DNA from: Okeania sp. SIO2B3
GTDB lineage: Bacteria; Cyanobacteriota; Cyanobacteriia; Cyanobacteriales; Microcoleaceae
Assembly: GCF_010672525.1 (NCBI RefSeq)
Contig: NZ_JAAHGH010000021.1
Location: forward strand, 37,341-101,340
Length of the DNA stretch: 64,000 bases
Direction: 5' to 3'
Under the pieces are notes generated by a model. That model did no database searches, had not been told where the DNA came from, and saw only the letters and a list, made by a program, of their open reading frames with translations. How positions within the stretch are numbered: the stretch's first letter is position 1; the number at the start of each line of letters is the position of its first letter. Shown in pieces: positions 1 through 9,824 of this stretch. The position numbers and the translations under genes were made by a program.

Positions 1-246
1 AGCTTTGGAATGGGGCAACTCTAACAAACGGTCAGCTAAACCTATTTGTGCCATTATTTCCATTACGGAAGGATGAATAGTATCTCCTCGAAAATCGCGA
101 TCGAAGTCTTGATGTAATTCCAGGAGAGTGACTGAGATACCTTGACGTGCTAACAATAATCCTAATACAACTCCTGCTGGTCCGCCACCAACTATACAAC
201 AAGTTGTTTGCTGTACATCGATAATTTCATGGGTATTATTAGTCAT
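1..246 (-). CDS. FAD-dependent oxidoreductase, N-terminal part (runs off window)
   Basis: Reads from ATG at 246 towards position 1, so only the first 82 codons are visible. After about 15 residues comes a beta strand and dinucleotide-binding loop (CCIVGGGPAGVVLGLLLARQ), the GxGxxG FAD/ADP motif, followed by the acidic end of strand 2 (VTLLELHQDF) and a DTIHPSVMEIM stretch. This order is typical of aromatic-ring hydroxylase / PheA-TfdB / UbiH-type flavin monooxygenases. Its substrate cannot be told from this fragment. It starts one base after the stop of the upstream gene (stop at 248-250), so the two are probably co-transcribed. The first codons and leader recur as an isolated 29-bp copy at 2687-2715. 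Confidence 0.8.
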   Translation of the reverse strand, partial: MTNNTHEIIDVQQTTCCIVGGGPAGVVLGLLLARQGISVTLLELHQDFDRDFRGDTIHPSVMEIMAQIGLADRLLELPHSKA

Positions 247-247
247 T

Positions 248-751
248 TTATTTAAGTTTCTCCTTCAATTGATTTAACTGTTCTGGTGTTAGTTTAATTT
301 GTACTTCTAATAACTGAGTTGCATCTTGAAATAAGATACTATTTTCTTCGACTAAAATTTCGGGATTATTAATTTCAATTCTTTGATATTTTACTTCTGG
401 CAATGCAACTCTAATTACCAGTTGTTGTTGAGATTTAGGAAAAATATATAATTCCTGACGAGTATGATGTAATTCTAGTTTTTGCACAGTTGTATTGCTT
501 TCTGCCGTAGAGTTTGGTTTTTGCCAATAAAGAGTAATACCGCGAATTTCTGGTTTAGCTATCTCAAATATTTCATCAAATCTTTGAGGTTCCCAATCAA
601 GTTCTGTAATATCGCCACTGACAGGAATAAGTCGCTGTCGCCAGGTGATTTCTTTGTCAGCTATGGCTGCCCACCATTGACGAATAGTGTCTAGATTATC
701 GGGATTTTCTGGGTTATTACTACCTAATTGCCAAATAGTTTTAAGCTGCAT
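248..751 (-). CDS. Conserved-looking hypothetical protein, 167 aa
   Basis: The frame is open from 799, but the ATG at 751 (MQLKTIWQLG) is the more plausible start; the upstream extension has no clear function. The protein is soluble, with no signal peptide or membrane segment. It is Trp-rich near the N-terminus (RQWWAAIADKEITWRQ), has beta-rich middle segments and ends in a charged helix rich in Leu, Gln and Lys. I do not recognise a family. It stops one base before the ATG of the flavin oxidoreductase, so it is the first gene of a two-gene operon. The function may be linked to that enzyme, but this is only context. Confidence 0.6.
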   Translation of the reverse strand: MQLKTIWQLGSNNPENPDNLDTIRQWWAAIADKEITWRQRLIPVSGDITELDWEPQRFDEIFEIAKPEIRGITLYWQKPNSTAESNTTVQKLELHHTRQELYIFPKSQQQLVIRVALPEVKYQRIEINNPEILVEENSILFQDATQLLEVQIKLTPEQLNQLKEKLK

Positions 752-1276
752 ATTATAGATGGTTTTAGTTAAGTGAGTATGAATTAATTTGATCAGCACC
801 TAAACAAAATAGTTTACCTAATAAGGGATTAATTTTGTGTAACTGCTTAATAGTATTTTACTATAAAAGCGAATTAAATTCCACTAATAAAAATAGCTGA
901 CATTACCTCCCCATTTCACAACAACTCTAATAGGTATTCAACCAGATTTGATATCAGGCTTCTATTGCTTTACCGAATAATTAAGGTAAAAATTATCTCC
1001 TTTAAAGGAGAAACAAGCGGTCGTTAGCGGAGCTTCCCGTAGGGTGGGATGGCGAGGTCTCCTCGCCATATCCATGAGACCAAGAGAGAAAATATTTTCC
1101 TTTTATTCAATCTTATCTGTTTTAGGGAGAGGTAATTATCAATTATCAATTATCAATTATTGAAACTACTCTGGAACATAATTATATAGTCAAGCTAAAG
1201 CAAATTGTTTGTAGAGTCAAGCTCTATAATAAAATTTTATTTTGTTTTTTTAATCAATATTAAGGGAGTATTAGTT
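752..1276. other. Intergenic, holds one dispersed repeat
   Basis: No gene is supported here. The main content is one copy of the large AT-bounded repeat family at 970-1163, described separately. The rest is AT-rich spacer that must hold the promoter of the operon to its left. Confidence 0.5.
970..1163 (+). repeat. Dispersed AT-ended repeat, copy R1
   Basis: Begins TTACCGAATAATTA and ends in an iterated AATTATC tract. The core contains AAGCGGTCG, GCTTCCCGTAGGGTGGGATG and the palindrome ATGGCGAGG-TCT-CCTCGCCAT. The same ends and core recur at 20958-21098, 22123-22455, 32386-32448 (core deleted), about 51075-51215 and 63323-63570. No coding capacity is seen, so it is a non-autonomous mobile or miniature element. 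Confidence 0.75.
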
Positions 1277-2350
1277 ATGAGTGAAATGATTAAGATAACT
1301 ATAGATGAAGATTACTTGTCACAAGCGCAGCGAGTTTAAAGGAAGAAGAGATAATATCTATCTTAAGCAGGCGGGTGGTAATAAACTTTAGCCCCAGGGA
1401 AATAAAGCATACAACATTAAATTAGGGGAAACTATTTACCCAAATTATTCCCAGTATTATCAACCCTCTGGAACTATAACTCTTGAACTTTGGGAGTATG
1501 ATGCTGGCCCTGGAAACGATGATTTTCTAGGTTCTGTTACTTATGATAAAGATTCTAATGGCAGGCATAAACAGTTTATGAATGGAGATGGAGGACAGTA
1601 CGAAGTTATCTATAATGTAGAAAATCCTAATCTAAAAAGTCCTGAAAAAATCGAATCAAAAACACAGCCTGCTAATGCAGAAAATTCCGATTTAAAAAGT
1701 CCTGAAAAACCGAATCAAAAACACCATCTGCTGAAGAATTATATTACCAAGGAAACGAATTAAAAGATGCACAAAAGTATGCAGAGGCAATTGCTTTATA
1801 CGATAAAGCTTTAGAGCTGGAACCTGAATATTTAAAAGCAATGAATAATAAAGATTATACTCTCAATGCTCTAGGAAGGTATGATGAAGCATTAGAAGTT
1901 TTAGAGAAAGTTATCCAACTTGAGCCAGACCATGATAACGCTTGGAATTCAAAATCAGCAGTTCTTTTTAGTCTTGAGCGATATGAAGAAGCTCTCTGTT
2001 GCTGCGATCAAGCTATTTCATTAACTTCAGAATTATCCAATTTATCAAATGATTGGGATTAGAAATCTCGTCCACTTTATAAATTAGGTCGATATCAAGA
2101 GTCTATTGAAGCGAGTAAGAAAGCATTAGAATTAAATCTTAGTTCTTTCTTCTTGGCTGATAATTTCTATCATCAAGCTTGTTGCTATGCCTTACTAAAA
2201 GAAGATAGCTTGGCATTGGTAAATCTCAGAATAACTGTGGAATTAGATAAAAGCTATAAGGATTGGGCTAAGGGAGACTCTGATTTTAGTCATCTCTATT
2301 CAGATGAGCGATTTAAAGCTATTACAAAAACAGAACAGACTACTGAATAA
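1277..2350 (+). pseudogene. Degraded C2-like / TPR-repeat protein gene
   Basis: ATG at 1277 opens a frame (MSEMIKITIDEDY) that stops at 1337-1339. A C2-domain-like stretch (TLELWEYDAGPGNDDFLGSV) follows in another frame from about 1430 and stops at 1761-1763. From about 1720 a third frame encodes at least three tetratricopeptide repeats (AEAIALYDKALELEPEY; YDEALEVLEKVIQLEPDH; YEEALCCCDQAI), is broken by a TAG at 2060-2062, and resumes in the same frame to the TAA at 2348-2350, ending in the DSDFSHLYSDERF block typical of TPR protein tails. At least two frame changes and several stops make it a dead gene. The ancestor was probably a calcium/lipid- or protein-binding scaffold with TPRs. Confidence 0.8.
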
Positions 2351-2726
2351 ACTTAAGAATTATACCATTTTGATAAATGTTTGTTACAAATGGTAGAAGT
2401 AATAAAGAAGGAAGAGGGAAGAAGGAAGAAGGAATAAATATAGAAAAAAAGAGGAAAAAAATAGATATAAATATCTAAAATAAATTGAATATGCTATTTT
2501 TAAGCATACCTGATCAATCTCTACCTTTTTGTAGCATTCTTTTTTAAAATTGGTATTAGCTGAACAATTATTTTTTGAAACCTTTAATCTATAAGATATT
2601 TAGATTTGCAATCCCCATAGAAATCCTAACCAGAATATTAGTTAATTGTTAGGACTTTGGTATTTGTAAATTAGGGCAAGAATTTTATGGGTATTATCAG
2701 TCATTTTATTTAAGTCAATCAATTTT
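2351..2726. other. Intergenic spacer with a polypurine microsatellite
   Basis: No gene seen. It contains a palindromic sequence at about 2361-2393 (TACCATTTTGAT...AAATGGTA), a GAAGAAGGA-type purine tract at 2402-2436, and at 2687-2715 a near-perfect copy of the start region of the gene at 1-246. Confidence 0.6.
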
Positions 2727-5700
2727 TTAAATTAAAGGAAGAGAAATAATAAATTCTGTACCTTTCTCTAATTCTGACCTACAAGTTATTGTCCCGCCAT
2801 GTTTTTCTACAATAATTTGCCGCGCGATCGCCATGCCTAACCCTGTTCCTTTGCCCACCCCTTTAGTTGTAAACCCCTGCTCAAATATTTTTGAACGCAC
2901 TTGTTCGCTCATTCCTGGACCATTATCAGCAATTTTCACCACCGCCATATTTTTATCGGTACTTAATTTCGTACTAATAGTAATCCGATTATTATTGGCT
3001 TCAATTTCAGTGTAATTTTTGCCTTCACTTGCTTCGTCTAATGCGTCAATTGCATTAGCTAAAATATTCATAAATACTTGATTCAATTGCCCTGGATAAC
3101 ATTCTACCTTGGGCAAATCTCCATAATTTTTGACCGTCTCAATTCCTGGTCTGTTTTGATTAGCTTTGAGGCGATATTTCAAGATTAACAGAGTGCTGTC
3201 CAGGCCATCATGCAGATCGAGACTGCTTTTAGTTTCGGTATCGGTGCGACTAAAAATTCGTAAAGAGTTGCTGATTTCACCAATGCGTTTTATCCCTGTT
3301 TCCATAGATGCAATAGTTTTGGGAAAGTCTTCCATGAGAAATTCCAGTTCTAGTTCCTCTATTTTGTCAGTGAATTCGGGACTGGGGTGCGGTAACTCTT
3401 GTTGATAATACTCAATAATGGCAAAGACATCCGCCAGATAGTCTTGAATAATACTGACATTACCTCCCATAAAACCGAGAGGGTTATTAATTTCATGAGC
3501 AACTCCTGCCATCAGGTCTCCTAATGCTGCCATTTTCTCTTTTTGTACCAATTGCAACTGTGCTTGTTGCAGATCGGCCAGCGCTTGTTGAGCTTGTTGG
3601 TACAATAAAGCATTTTCTAAGGAGATAGCAGCTTGAGAACAAAGTAAATTGAGAATTTCCACCCGCTCGCTGGTAAACACTCCTGCTACTTGATTGTTTT
3701 CTAGATAGAGAATACCAATCATTTGACCCCGGTCTAATAACGGTAGGCATAAAACAGACTGAGGTTGGTGCTTTTGGATATAAGTATCTCCTGCATAAGC
3801 ATTTTCATTACTGGCATTATAGATAACTAGAGGCTTTTTGTTGTGCTTAACTTGGTTGATAATACTCAAGGGTATTGAATGACTAGTTTCTACTGGAATA
3901 GAATCGACTTGGCAAACACCCTTGGAAGTAAGGATAGCTGTGAGCATTAAGATTTGTTCTTGAAATAACATCAAAGCTACATTTTCTGCACCAGCATTTT
4001 CCATAACTACTTGCATTAAATTAGCGATCGCTCCTTCTAAAGATATGTCCTGTGAAAGGGTGCGTGATGCTTTCATTAGAGTAGCTAAGTCTAATATTTC
4101 TCCTGTACCTGTTGTGGTGTTGGAGATTGTTCCCATCGTTTGAGTTGCGATCGTGTTACTGTTGAGTAAACTTAGTTTTTGCCGTTCGAGAATAGAACTG
4201 AGGAGGCTAGGATAGCGTTGTTCTAAATCATTGATTTTGGCTTTTGCGCCCCAACGGGCATAACAATAGTAAGCTTCTTGCATATAGCCAGCAGCAACTT
4301 TTCCTTTACCCCAGTCTAGGTAAAATTTAGCTGCGAGTTCGTTGGCGAGTGCTTCTTCTTGGATATATTCATTTTCTTTTGCTCCAGCAATAGCTTTGTC
4401 GTATAGCTCTATTGCTTCTAGTTTTTTTTCTAATACTCGGCATTTTTCTGCTTCTACCAAATCGTATTTGTGTTGAAAATTCATTGGTGCATGATGTGCC
4501 CACTTTTGTAAAATTTTTTGATTGGACTCCACAATTTCCAAAGAGTTTGCTCCATAGTCAAACTCAGAACCAACAGCTAACAGCGCCAATGAATAATAAA
4601 ATTTGTGCAAAGATATCATCAAAGGCCCAAATTCACTCTCAATATATTTCACAGCTAAAGTAGATTCTTCTAAAGACCCTAAGTGGTCTTCAAGCAAGTA
4701 CAGCAAAATCGATTTTGCTGTATGAGCAGAAAAGAGTAACGTAAAGCTATTTGATTCTTGGAACTGTCGCAGCTTCGCTTCTTCATTAAAACTTTCTCCA
4801 ATTAAACGATGGGGATCTTGCGCTTCTCCTAGTAAATTAAATTCAATTTGTCGCCAAATTCCTAATAAATTAATTGCAAACTCTAATTTCAGATTTTGAA
4901 TTAAATCTTGATAAGGCTTTTGTATATCTTTAATCTCTCTAAGATTATAACCAATAAAGAAAAGGCAACTACAATAGTTCATCGCACAATAGGATGCGAA
5001 CTCGAAATCTCCTGTATCTAAGCCAGAATGCAATCCCTCTAATAAATGTTTTAAGATCGCTTTTGCGTGCTCTTTATGAACACGAATAAATATGTTAAAA
5101 ATGAATTGCAGCCTACACTGATATTCTTTGGCTGAAAAATGCTCTAGAATTTTGAGCGACACTTGCCCAGAATTATACCCTTTTTCCACATATCCGGGAT
5201 TGAGGAATAAAAGTGCCCCAAAACCATAACCAACAGCAGATGCAGATGAGTATCCATCTTGTTCAGAAGCTTGGATGACGGCTAATGTTACTTTGGGAAA
5301 AAGTTCAGGTCGGGCAAGGTAAGTTGGGCTAATTAGGCTGGCAAGGAGTTCAATCTTAGCTAATTTTTTTGGATCGTCTACTTCTTTAAGAGTTTCAATT
5401 GCTTCCAGTGGAGGGATGTCTAGATCGGCAATCTCAATATCAGGAGTATCTAACAAAGAATAACCTAGTAATTGCAAGGCTTCTATGCCAGTATTAATGG
5501 CTTCCAACATCTGATTCTGAATGATATAGGATTGAACCTTGAGTTTGCATATTGCCACATTGTCCAAGAAATCTTCGGTGTATTGCAGCGTTGAATTGGC
5601 TAGTTCTCTGGAACGATCAAAATGGGAGTTTAGATACTCTAATTCGATCGCAAGTAAGTGTAAATCCCGCGTCAAGTCATACTGGTTTTGCCAACTTTCT

Positions 5701-8036
5701 TTTTCCAGGTAATTTAGGGCAATATCGCAATATTCTAAAGCAGCATTATAAGCAGCAGAAGCCTTAGCTCTGCGACAAGCTATCAGGTTGAGTTCAGCAA
5801 GTTGGTTACACTCTTCCTGTTTAATAATTAAATTCTTACTATAGTTAAATTGACTTACCAACTCAAAAATTCGTTCTTCTCTTGCTTCGGGTGGAATTTT
5901 CTCTAAAAGCAGTTGTCCGATATGGTAGTGAGTAGTTTGTTTTTGTTCGTCAGGAATCAGAGAATAAGCAGCTTGTTGCACCCGATCGTGCAAAAAAAGA
6001 TATTGGGCATTTTCACTTGTTGGAGTATTTTCCCTAGCATCATCACGGCTCAGGTAAAACTTATAAACCTCACTTTGAGGAAGTATAAAACCATCTTGCA
6101 AAGCTTTCCATAAACTGTCTGCTGTATCTTCTTGTGAGTTCTCACAAACAATAGCCAAAGTCTCCAAATCAAATTGATTACCAATACAGGCTGCTAACTT
6201 TAATGTCCCCTGAGTTGCTGTTGGCAACTTGTGCAATCTTGTTACCATAAACTCCACCACGTCATCAGATAGCACCAATTCTCGCACTCGTGTCATGTCG
6301 CATTGCCAGTAACCCACATCAAAATTAAAACTAATCCAACCATCCTCGTATAATCCCTTGAGAAACTGAGTAGCAAAAAACGGATTTCCTTTAGTTTTTT
6401 CATACACTAATTCAGTTAAAGGTAAGGCAAGTTCTCCCTCACAACTCAAAGTATCTGTCACTAAATAATTTAAGTCGGTTTTGCTTACAGGAGCCAGAGT
6501 TATAGTATTTAAAGTTGCTCCTGATTTGGCAATTTCATCTAAACTTAGCATCAACGGATGAGCTGCAAATACCTCATTGTCCCGATAAGCTCCCAACAAG
6601 AACAAATAACCAGTTTCTCCACCTTCGATCAATAGTTGCATCAATTTCAGAGATGCCGTATCTGCCCACTGCAAGTCATCAATAAAGATAACTAAAGGAT
6701 GACTAGGGAGCGCGAACACCAGAAGAAATTTTTGAAACAACAGATTAAAGCGATTTTGGGCGGCACTTCCTGACAACTCAGGAACCCTTGGCTGTTCGCC
6801 AATAATCTTCTCTAACTCTGGAATAACGTCGATAATAACTTGCCCATTTTCCCCTAAAGCATTGAGTATTTTAACTTTCCACTGCTCTAGTTGTGTATCA
6901 CTTTCACTCAAAAGTTGCTTCATCAAGTCTCGGAAAGCTTGCACAAAAGCACTGAAAGGAATATTGCGCTGAAACTGGTCAAATTTTCCTTTGATAAAGT
7001 ACCCGCGCTGTCTAACAATAGGTTTGTGAACTTCATTCACCACTGCTGTTTTACCTATGCCAGAAAATCCTGCCACTAGCATCATTTCTGTTCCACCGTT
7101 GGCGACACGCTCAAAAGTATCAAGTAAAGTTTGAACTTCTTTTTCCCTACCATAGAGTTTTTCAGGAATGAGGAAGCGATCGCTTAGATCCCTCTCTCCT
7201 AACTTAAAAGTCTCAATTTTTCCCACCTTTTCCCATTGAAACAAACATTTTTCTAGGTCAAACTTTAAACCCAAGGCACTCTGATAACGGTCTTCGGCAT
7301 TTTTCGCCATCAATTTGTGAATAATATTAGCTAAGGGAGTCGGGATTTGGGAATCAATCATTTGAGGAGTTTTTGTCAAATGACAATGTATTAATTCCAT
7401 GGGGTCAGTGGTATCAAATGGTAATTTTCCGTTGACCATCTCAAAAAACATGACACCCAGTGAATAAAAGTCGCTGCGATAGTCTATTCCTCTATTCATT
7501 CTTCCCGTTTGTTCTGGGGAAATATAAGCCAGAGTTCCTTCTAATACATTGGGATTTTTAATTTCAGTAGTTTCAAAAGGTAGTACAGAAGCAATACTAA
7601 AATCGATTAATTTTACTTGTTGAGTCTGGGGATGAATTAATATATTTGCTGGTTTAAGATCTTGATGAATAACTCGATTTTGATATAGTTTGTGTAATAT
7701 ATCTGCTAATTGAATGGCTATTTTTAAACAAGTTGTTAAGTCTAATGATTCATATTTGTCTAGAGATATGGCCCCATGATCTTCCATGACTAAAGCATAA
7801 CCATTGCCATAGTTTTCTAAACTTAAGGATTTGACTACTCCTGGTAAGTTGAGGTTTTTGGTAATGGTATATTGGTTGCGGAAGTGTAACAGTTCGTTAA
7901 AAGTGGGATATTCGTTGCGCATAAATTTGAGCACGACTGTTTGAGAGTCTGTTGCTCGAATGCCTCGATAAACTAAGGTACGAGTTCCTTCGTATAGCTT
8001 TTGTTTGATTTGATAACCCGGGAGTTGGATGGTCAT
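2727..8036 (-). CDS. Ser/Thr kinase - AAA ATPase - GAF - histidine kinase fusion, 1769 aa
   Basis: A very large signalling protein. Residues 8-265 form an eukaryotic-type protein kinase domain: Lys37 in VVLKF, catalytic HQDLKPAN at 124-131, and DFS in place of DFG at 145-147. Residues 295-560 are an AAA/STAND ATPase with P-loop GFSGIGKT (323-330) and Walker B LVIFIDDLQWAD (Asp453-454). About 600-1290 is helical, TPR-like and probably a protein-binding platform. A GAF domain lies near 1315-1470. The C-terminus is a histidine kinase: phosphoacceptor His1514 in GVAHEINNP, N box NILANAIDAL, and G boxes DNGPGM and GTGLGMA. No transmembrane segment is seen, so it is cytoplasmic. Proteins of this order are characteristic of filamentous cyanobacteria (the HstK type). 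No response regulator lies next to it. The ATG is at 8034-8036. Confidence 0.95.
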   Translation of the reverse strand: MTIQLPGYQIKQKLYEGTRTLVYRGIRATDSQTVVLKFMRNEYPTFNELLHFRNQYTITKNLNLPGVVKSLSLENYGNGYALVMEDHGAISLDKYESLDLTTCLKIAIQLADILHKLYQNRVIHQDLKPANILIHPQTQQVKLIDFSIASVLPFETTEIKNPNVLEGTLAYISPEQTGRMNRGIDYRSDFYSLGVMFFEMVNGKLPFDTTDPMELIHCHLTKTPQMIDSQIPTPLANIIHKLMAKNAEDRYQSALGLKFDLEKCLFQWEKVGKIETFKLGERDLSDRFLIPEKLYGREKEVQTLLDTFERVANGGTEMMLVAGFSGIGKTAVVNEVHKPIVRQRGYFIKGKFDQFQRNIPFSAFVQAFRDLMKQLLSESDTQLEQWKVKILNALGENGQVIIDVIPELEKIIGEQPRVPELSGSAAQNRFNLLFQKFLLVFALPSHPLVIFIDDLQWADTASLKLMQLLIEGGETGYLFLLGAYRDNEVFAAHPLMLSLDEIAKSGATLNTITLAPVSKTDLNYLVTDTLSCEGELALPLTELVYEKTKGNPFFATQFLKGLYEDGWISFNFDVGYWQCDMTRVRELVLSDDVVEFMVTRLHKLPTATQGTLKLAACIGNQFDLETLAIVCENSQEDTADSLWKALQDGFILPQSEVYKFYLSRDDARENTPTSENAQYLFLHDRVQQAAYSLIPDEQKQTTHYHIGQLLLEKIPPEAREERIFELVSQFNYSKNLIIKQEECNQLAELNLIACRRAKASAAYNAALEYCDIALNYLEKESWQNQYDLTRDLHLLAIELEYLNSHFDRSRELANSTLQYTEDFLDNVAICKLKVQSYIIQNQMLEAINTGIEALQLLGYSLLDTPDIEIADLDIPPLEAIETLKEVDDPKKLAKIELLASLISPTYLARPELFPKVTLAVIQASEQDGYSSASAVGYGFGALLFLNPGYVEKGYNSGQVSLKILEHFSAKEYQCRLQFIFNIFIRVHKEHAKAILKHLLEGLHSGLDTGDFEFASYCAMNYCSCLFFIGYNLREIKDIQKPYQDLIQNLKLEFAINLLGIWRQIEFNLLGEAQDPHRLIGESFNEEAKLRQFQESNSFTLLFSAHTAKSILLYLLEDHLGSLEESTLAVKYIESEFGPLMISLHKFYYSLALLAVGSEFDYGANSLEIVESNQKILQKWAHHAPMNFQHKYDLVEAEKCRVLEKKLEAIELYDKAIAGAKENEYIQEEALANELAAKFYLDWGKGKVAAGYMQEAYYCYARWGAKAKINDLEQRYPSLLSSILERQKLSLLNSNTIATQTMGTISNTTTGTGEILDLATLMKASRTLSQDISLEGAIANLMQVVMENAGAENVALMLFQEQILMLTAILTSKGVCQVDSIPVETSHSIPLSIINQVKHNKKPLVIYNASNENAYAGDTYIQKHQPQSVLCLPLLDRGQMIGILYLENNQVAGVFTSERVEILNLLCSQAAISLENALLYQQAQQALADLQQAQLQLVQKEKMAALGDLMAGVAHEINNPLGFMGGNVSIIQDYLADVFAIIEYYQQELPHPSPEFTDKIEELELEFLMEDFPKTIASMETGIKRIGEISNSLRIFSRTDTETKSSLDLHDGLDSTLLILKYRLKANQNRPGIETVKNYGDLPKVECYPGQLNQVFMNILANAIDALDEASEGKNYTEIEANNNRITISTKLSTDKNMAVVKIADNGPGMSEQVRSKIFEQGFTTKGVGKGTGLGMAIARQIIVEKHGGTITCRSELEKGTEFIISLPLI

Positions 8037-8161
8037 TGCTCTAGAGTTAGTAATTATGGTAATTATATAAATATAATAACTCTATCTAACTCTGAGGCTG
8101 TGTTATGAATCACTAGGCAAGTCTTTTCAGTTATCAGTTATCAGTTATCAGTCTTCTTTTT

Positions 8162-9079
8162 ATGAATTTACCAATTATTTATCATCCTAATTATGTTGCA
8201 GCGATGCCACCCGGTCATCGCTTTCCCATGGCAAAATTTCAACTACTTTATGAAATGTTACTAGGAGATGGGGTGACAGAAAAATCGCATTTTTTTATTC
8301 CACAACTGCCACCTTTGGAATGGATAGAATTAGTTCACGATCGCGACTATATAGAAGGATATTGTAACGGCACTTTAGACCCAAAAGCACAAAGACGTAT
8401 CGGGTTGCCTTGGAGTGAAGCATTAGCAAATCGAACTTGTATTGCTGTGGGTGGTGCTGTGTTAACGGCGCAGTTGGCACTCAAACATGGTTTAGCTTGT
8501 AATACTGCTGGGGGTACTCATCATGCGTTTCCTAGTTATGGGTCTGGGTTTTGTATTTTTAACGATTTAGCGATCGCTGCCCGCGTTATCCAAAAACTAG
8601 AATTAGCTCAAAAAATACTAATTGTAGATTTAGACGTACATCAAGGAGACGGGACTGCCTGGATATTCAAACACGATCCTACTGTATTTACATTTTCTAT
8701 GCACTGTGGTATCAATTTTCCTAGTAGAAAACAAATTAGCGATTTAGATGTACCCTTACCAGAGGGAATGGATGACGACCGCTATTTACAGACTTTAGCG
8801 CAATATTTACCAGAGTTGCTGTCCCAAGTAAAGCCAGATTTAGTGTTATATGATGCTGGAGTTGATACTCATATCCATGATGCTTTGGGAAAATTAGCTT
8901 TGACAAATACAGGAATATTCCGGCGCGAGATGCAAGTATTGAGTACCTGCATGGCAGGAGGTTATCCGGTTGCTTCCGTTATTGGTGGGGGATATACAAA
9001 GGATATGAAATCATTAGTTTACACTCATTCACTTTTGCACCGTGCTGCTAGAGATGTATTTCACCAGTATCGACTTTGA
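8162..9079 (+). CDS. Histone deacetylase family protein (Zn amidohydrolase), 305 aa
   Basis: A single-domain member of the HDAC / acetoin-utilisation / acetylpolyamine amidohydrolase superfamily. The motifs are in order: AGGTHHAF (paired active-site His), DLDVHQGDGT (Zn-ligand Asp and His), and YDAGVD (third Zn-ligand Asp), with a final GGGY loop. Such enzymes remove acyl groups from amines such as lysine or polyamines; the bacterial substrate is usually unknown. The length is normal for the family and there is no signal peptide. It is divergent from the giant kinase gene with a 125-bp spacer that carries a TCAGTTATCAG iteration. The start at 8162 is the first in-frame ATG and gives the expected N-terminus (MNLPIIYHPNY). 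Confidence 0.92.
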   Translation: MNLPIIYHPNYVAAMPPGHRFPMAKFQLLYEMLLGDGVTEKSHFFIPQLPPLEWIELVHDRDYIEGYCNGTLDPKAQRRIGLPWSEALANRTCIAVGGAVLTAQLALKHGLACNTAGGTHHAFPSYGSGFCIFNDLAIAARVIQKLELAQKILIVDLDVHQGDGTAWIFKHDPTVFTFSMHCGINFPSRKQISDLDVPLPEGMDDDRYLQTLAQYLPELLSQVKPDLVLYDAGVDTHIHDALGKLALTNTGIFRREMQVLSTCMAGGYPVASVIGGGYTKDMKSLVYTHSLLHRAARDVFHQYRL

Positions 9080-9824
9080 TTTTTCCCAGTTTTGTTGAAC
9101 TATATTATCTGCTCCTTCTAGAGGAGCTACGCTTTGTTAGCAAGACTTATGAATTAGTATATTGACTAATTTGACAATTAGACATCTCCTCCAAAAGAGG
9201 GAGTAGGGAGTAGGGAGTAGGGGGAAATAATTGATAATTTCTGTACGATAATTGATTTTATTTGTGATTATTGGAGATTTCTATTATACTGTAGTAGCGC
9301 GTCAAGCTGAAAATGATGTATTAAATTTTTTAGTATAATTCTTGCTATGACTAAGGTTTGGAGAATTTTCCTAAAACACTATTTTAAGCTTGACACGCTA
9401 GTAGCAGGGAACAGGGAACAGCGGGAAAAGTATTTCTTTGTCTCAGGTTCATCATCAACATAAGTCAAACACCAACTCGTTCCTTGCTATATTTCTCCTA
9501 ACCACTTTGGCGATCGCTATATAGAACCCATTTGAGATCTATATAATTATGGTAGTCAAGTCTTTTCGTGCATCAAAATTAATGCACAATCTGAAAAAGG
9601 AGTGTTGAATTTTTTATATTATTTCTCCCCACATCTACCCTCTACCCTCTACACTCTTAACCTCCTGTCTCCTGTCTCCTAGCTCAAAAAACTTAATATT
9701 TATGAAGATACGATCGGGGGTTCTATATCATATCCGGATAATAGCGTGATAGAATTCCTTTGTGCTTAAGCGGGCAAAAAACTTTCTCCTCCTGACTTCC
9801 TTTTCCGTTCCTCATTATTTGATA
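9080..9824. other. Intergenic, small repeats only
   Basis: 745 bp without a supported gene. It holds a GGAGTAGGGAGTAGGG iteration (about 9200-9225), a 106-bp inverted-repeat element (9295-9400), a second pyrimidine-rich iteration near 9630-9680, and an ATATCATATCCGG motif near 9726, related to the ATATCATGTCCGG element ends elsewhere in the window. Confidence 0.6.
9295..9400. repeat. Miniature inverted-repeat element, 106 bp
   Basis: The left end TAGCGCGTCAAGCTGAAAAT and right end ATTTTAAGCTTGACACGCTA are inverted copies with only two mismatches over 20 bp. The interior is AT-rich and non-coding. The shape is that of a MITE mobilised in trans by a full-length IS elsewhere. No parent transposase with these ends is visible here. 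Confidence 0.7.
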
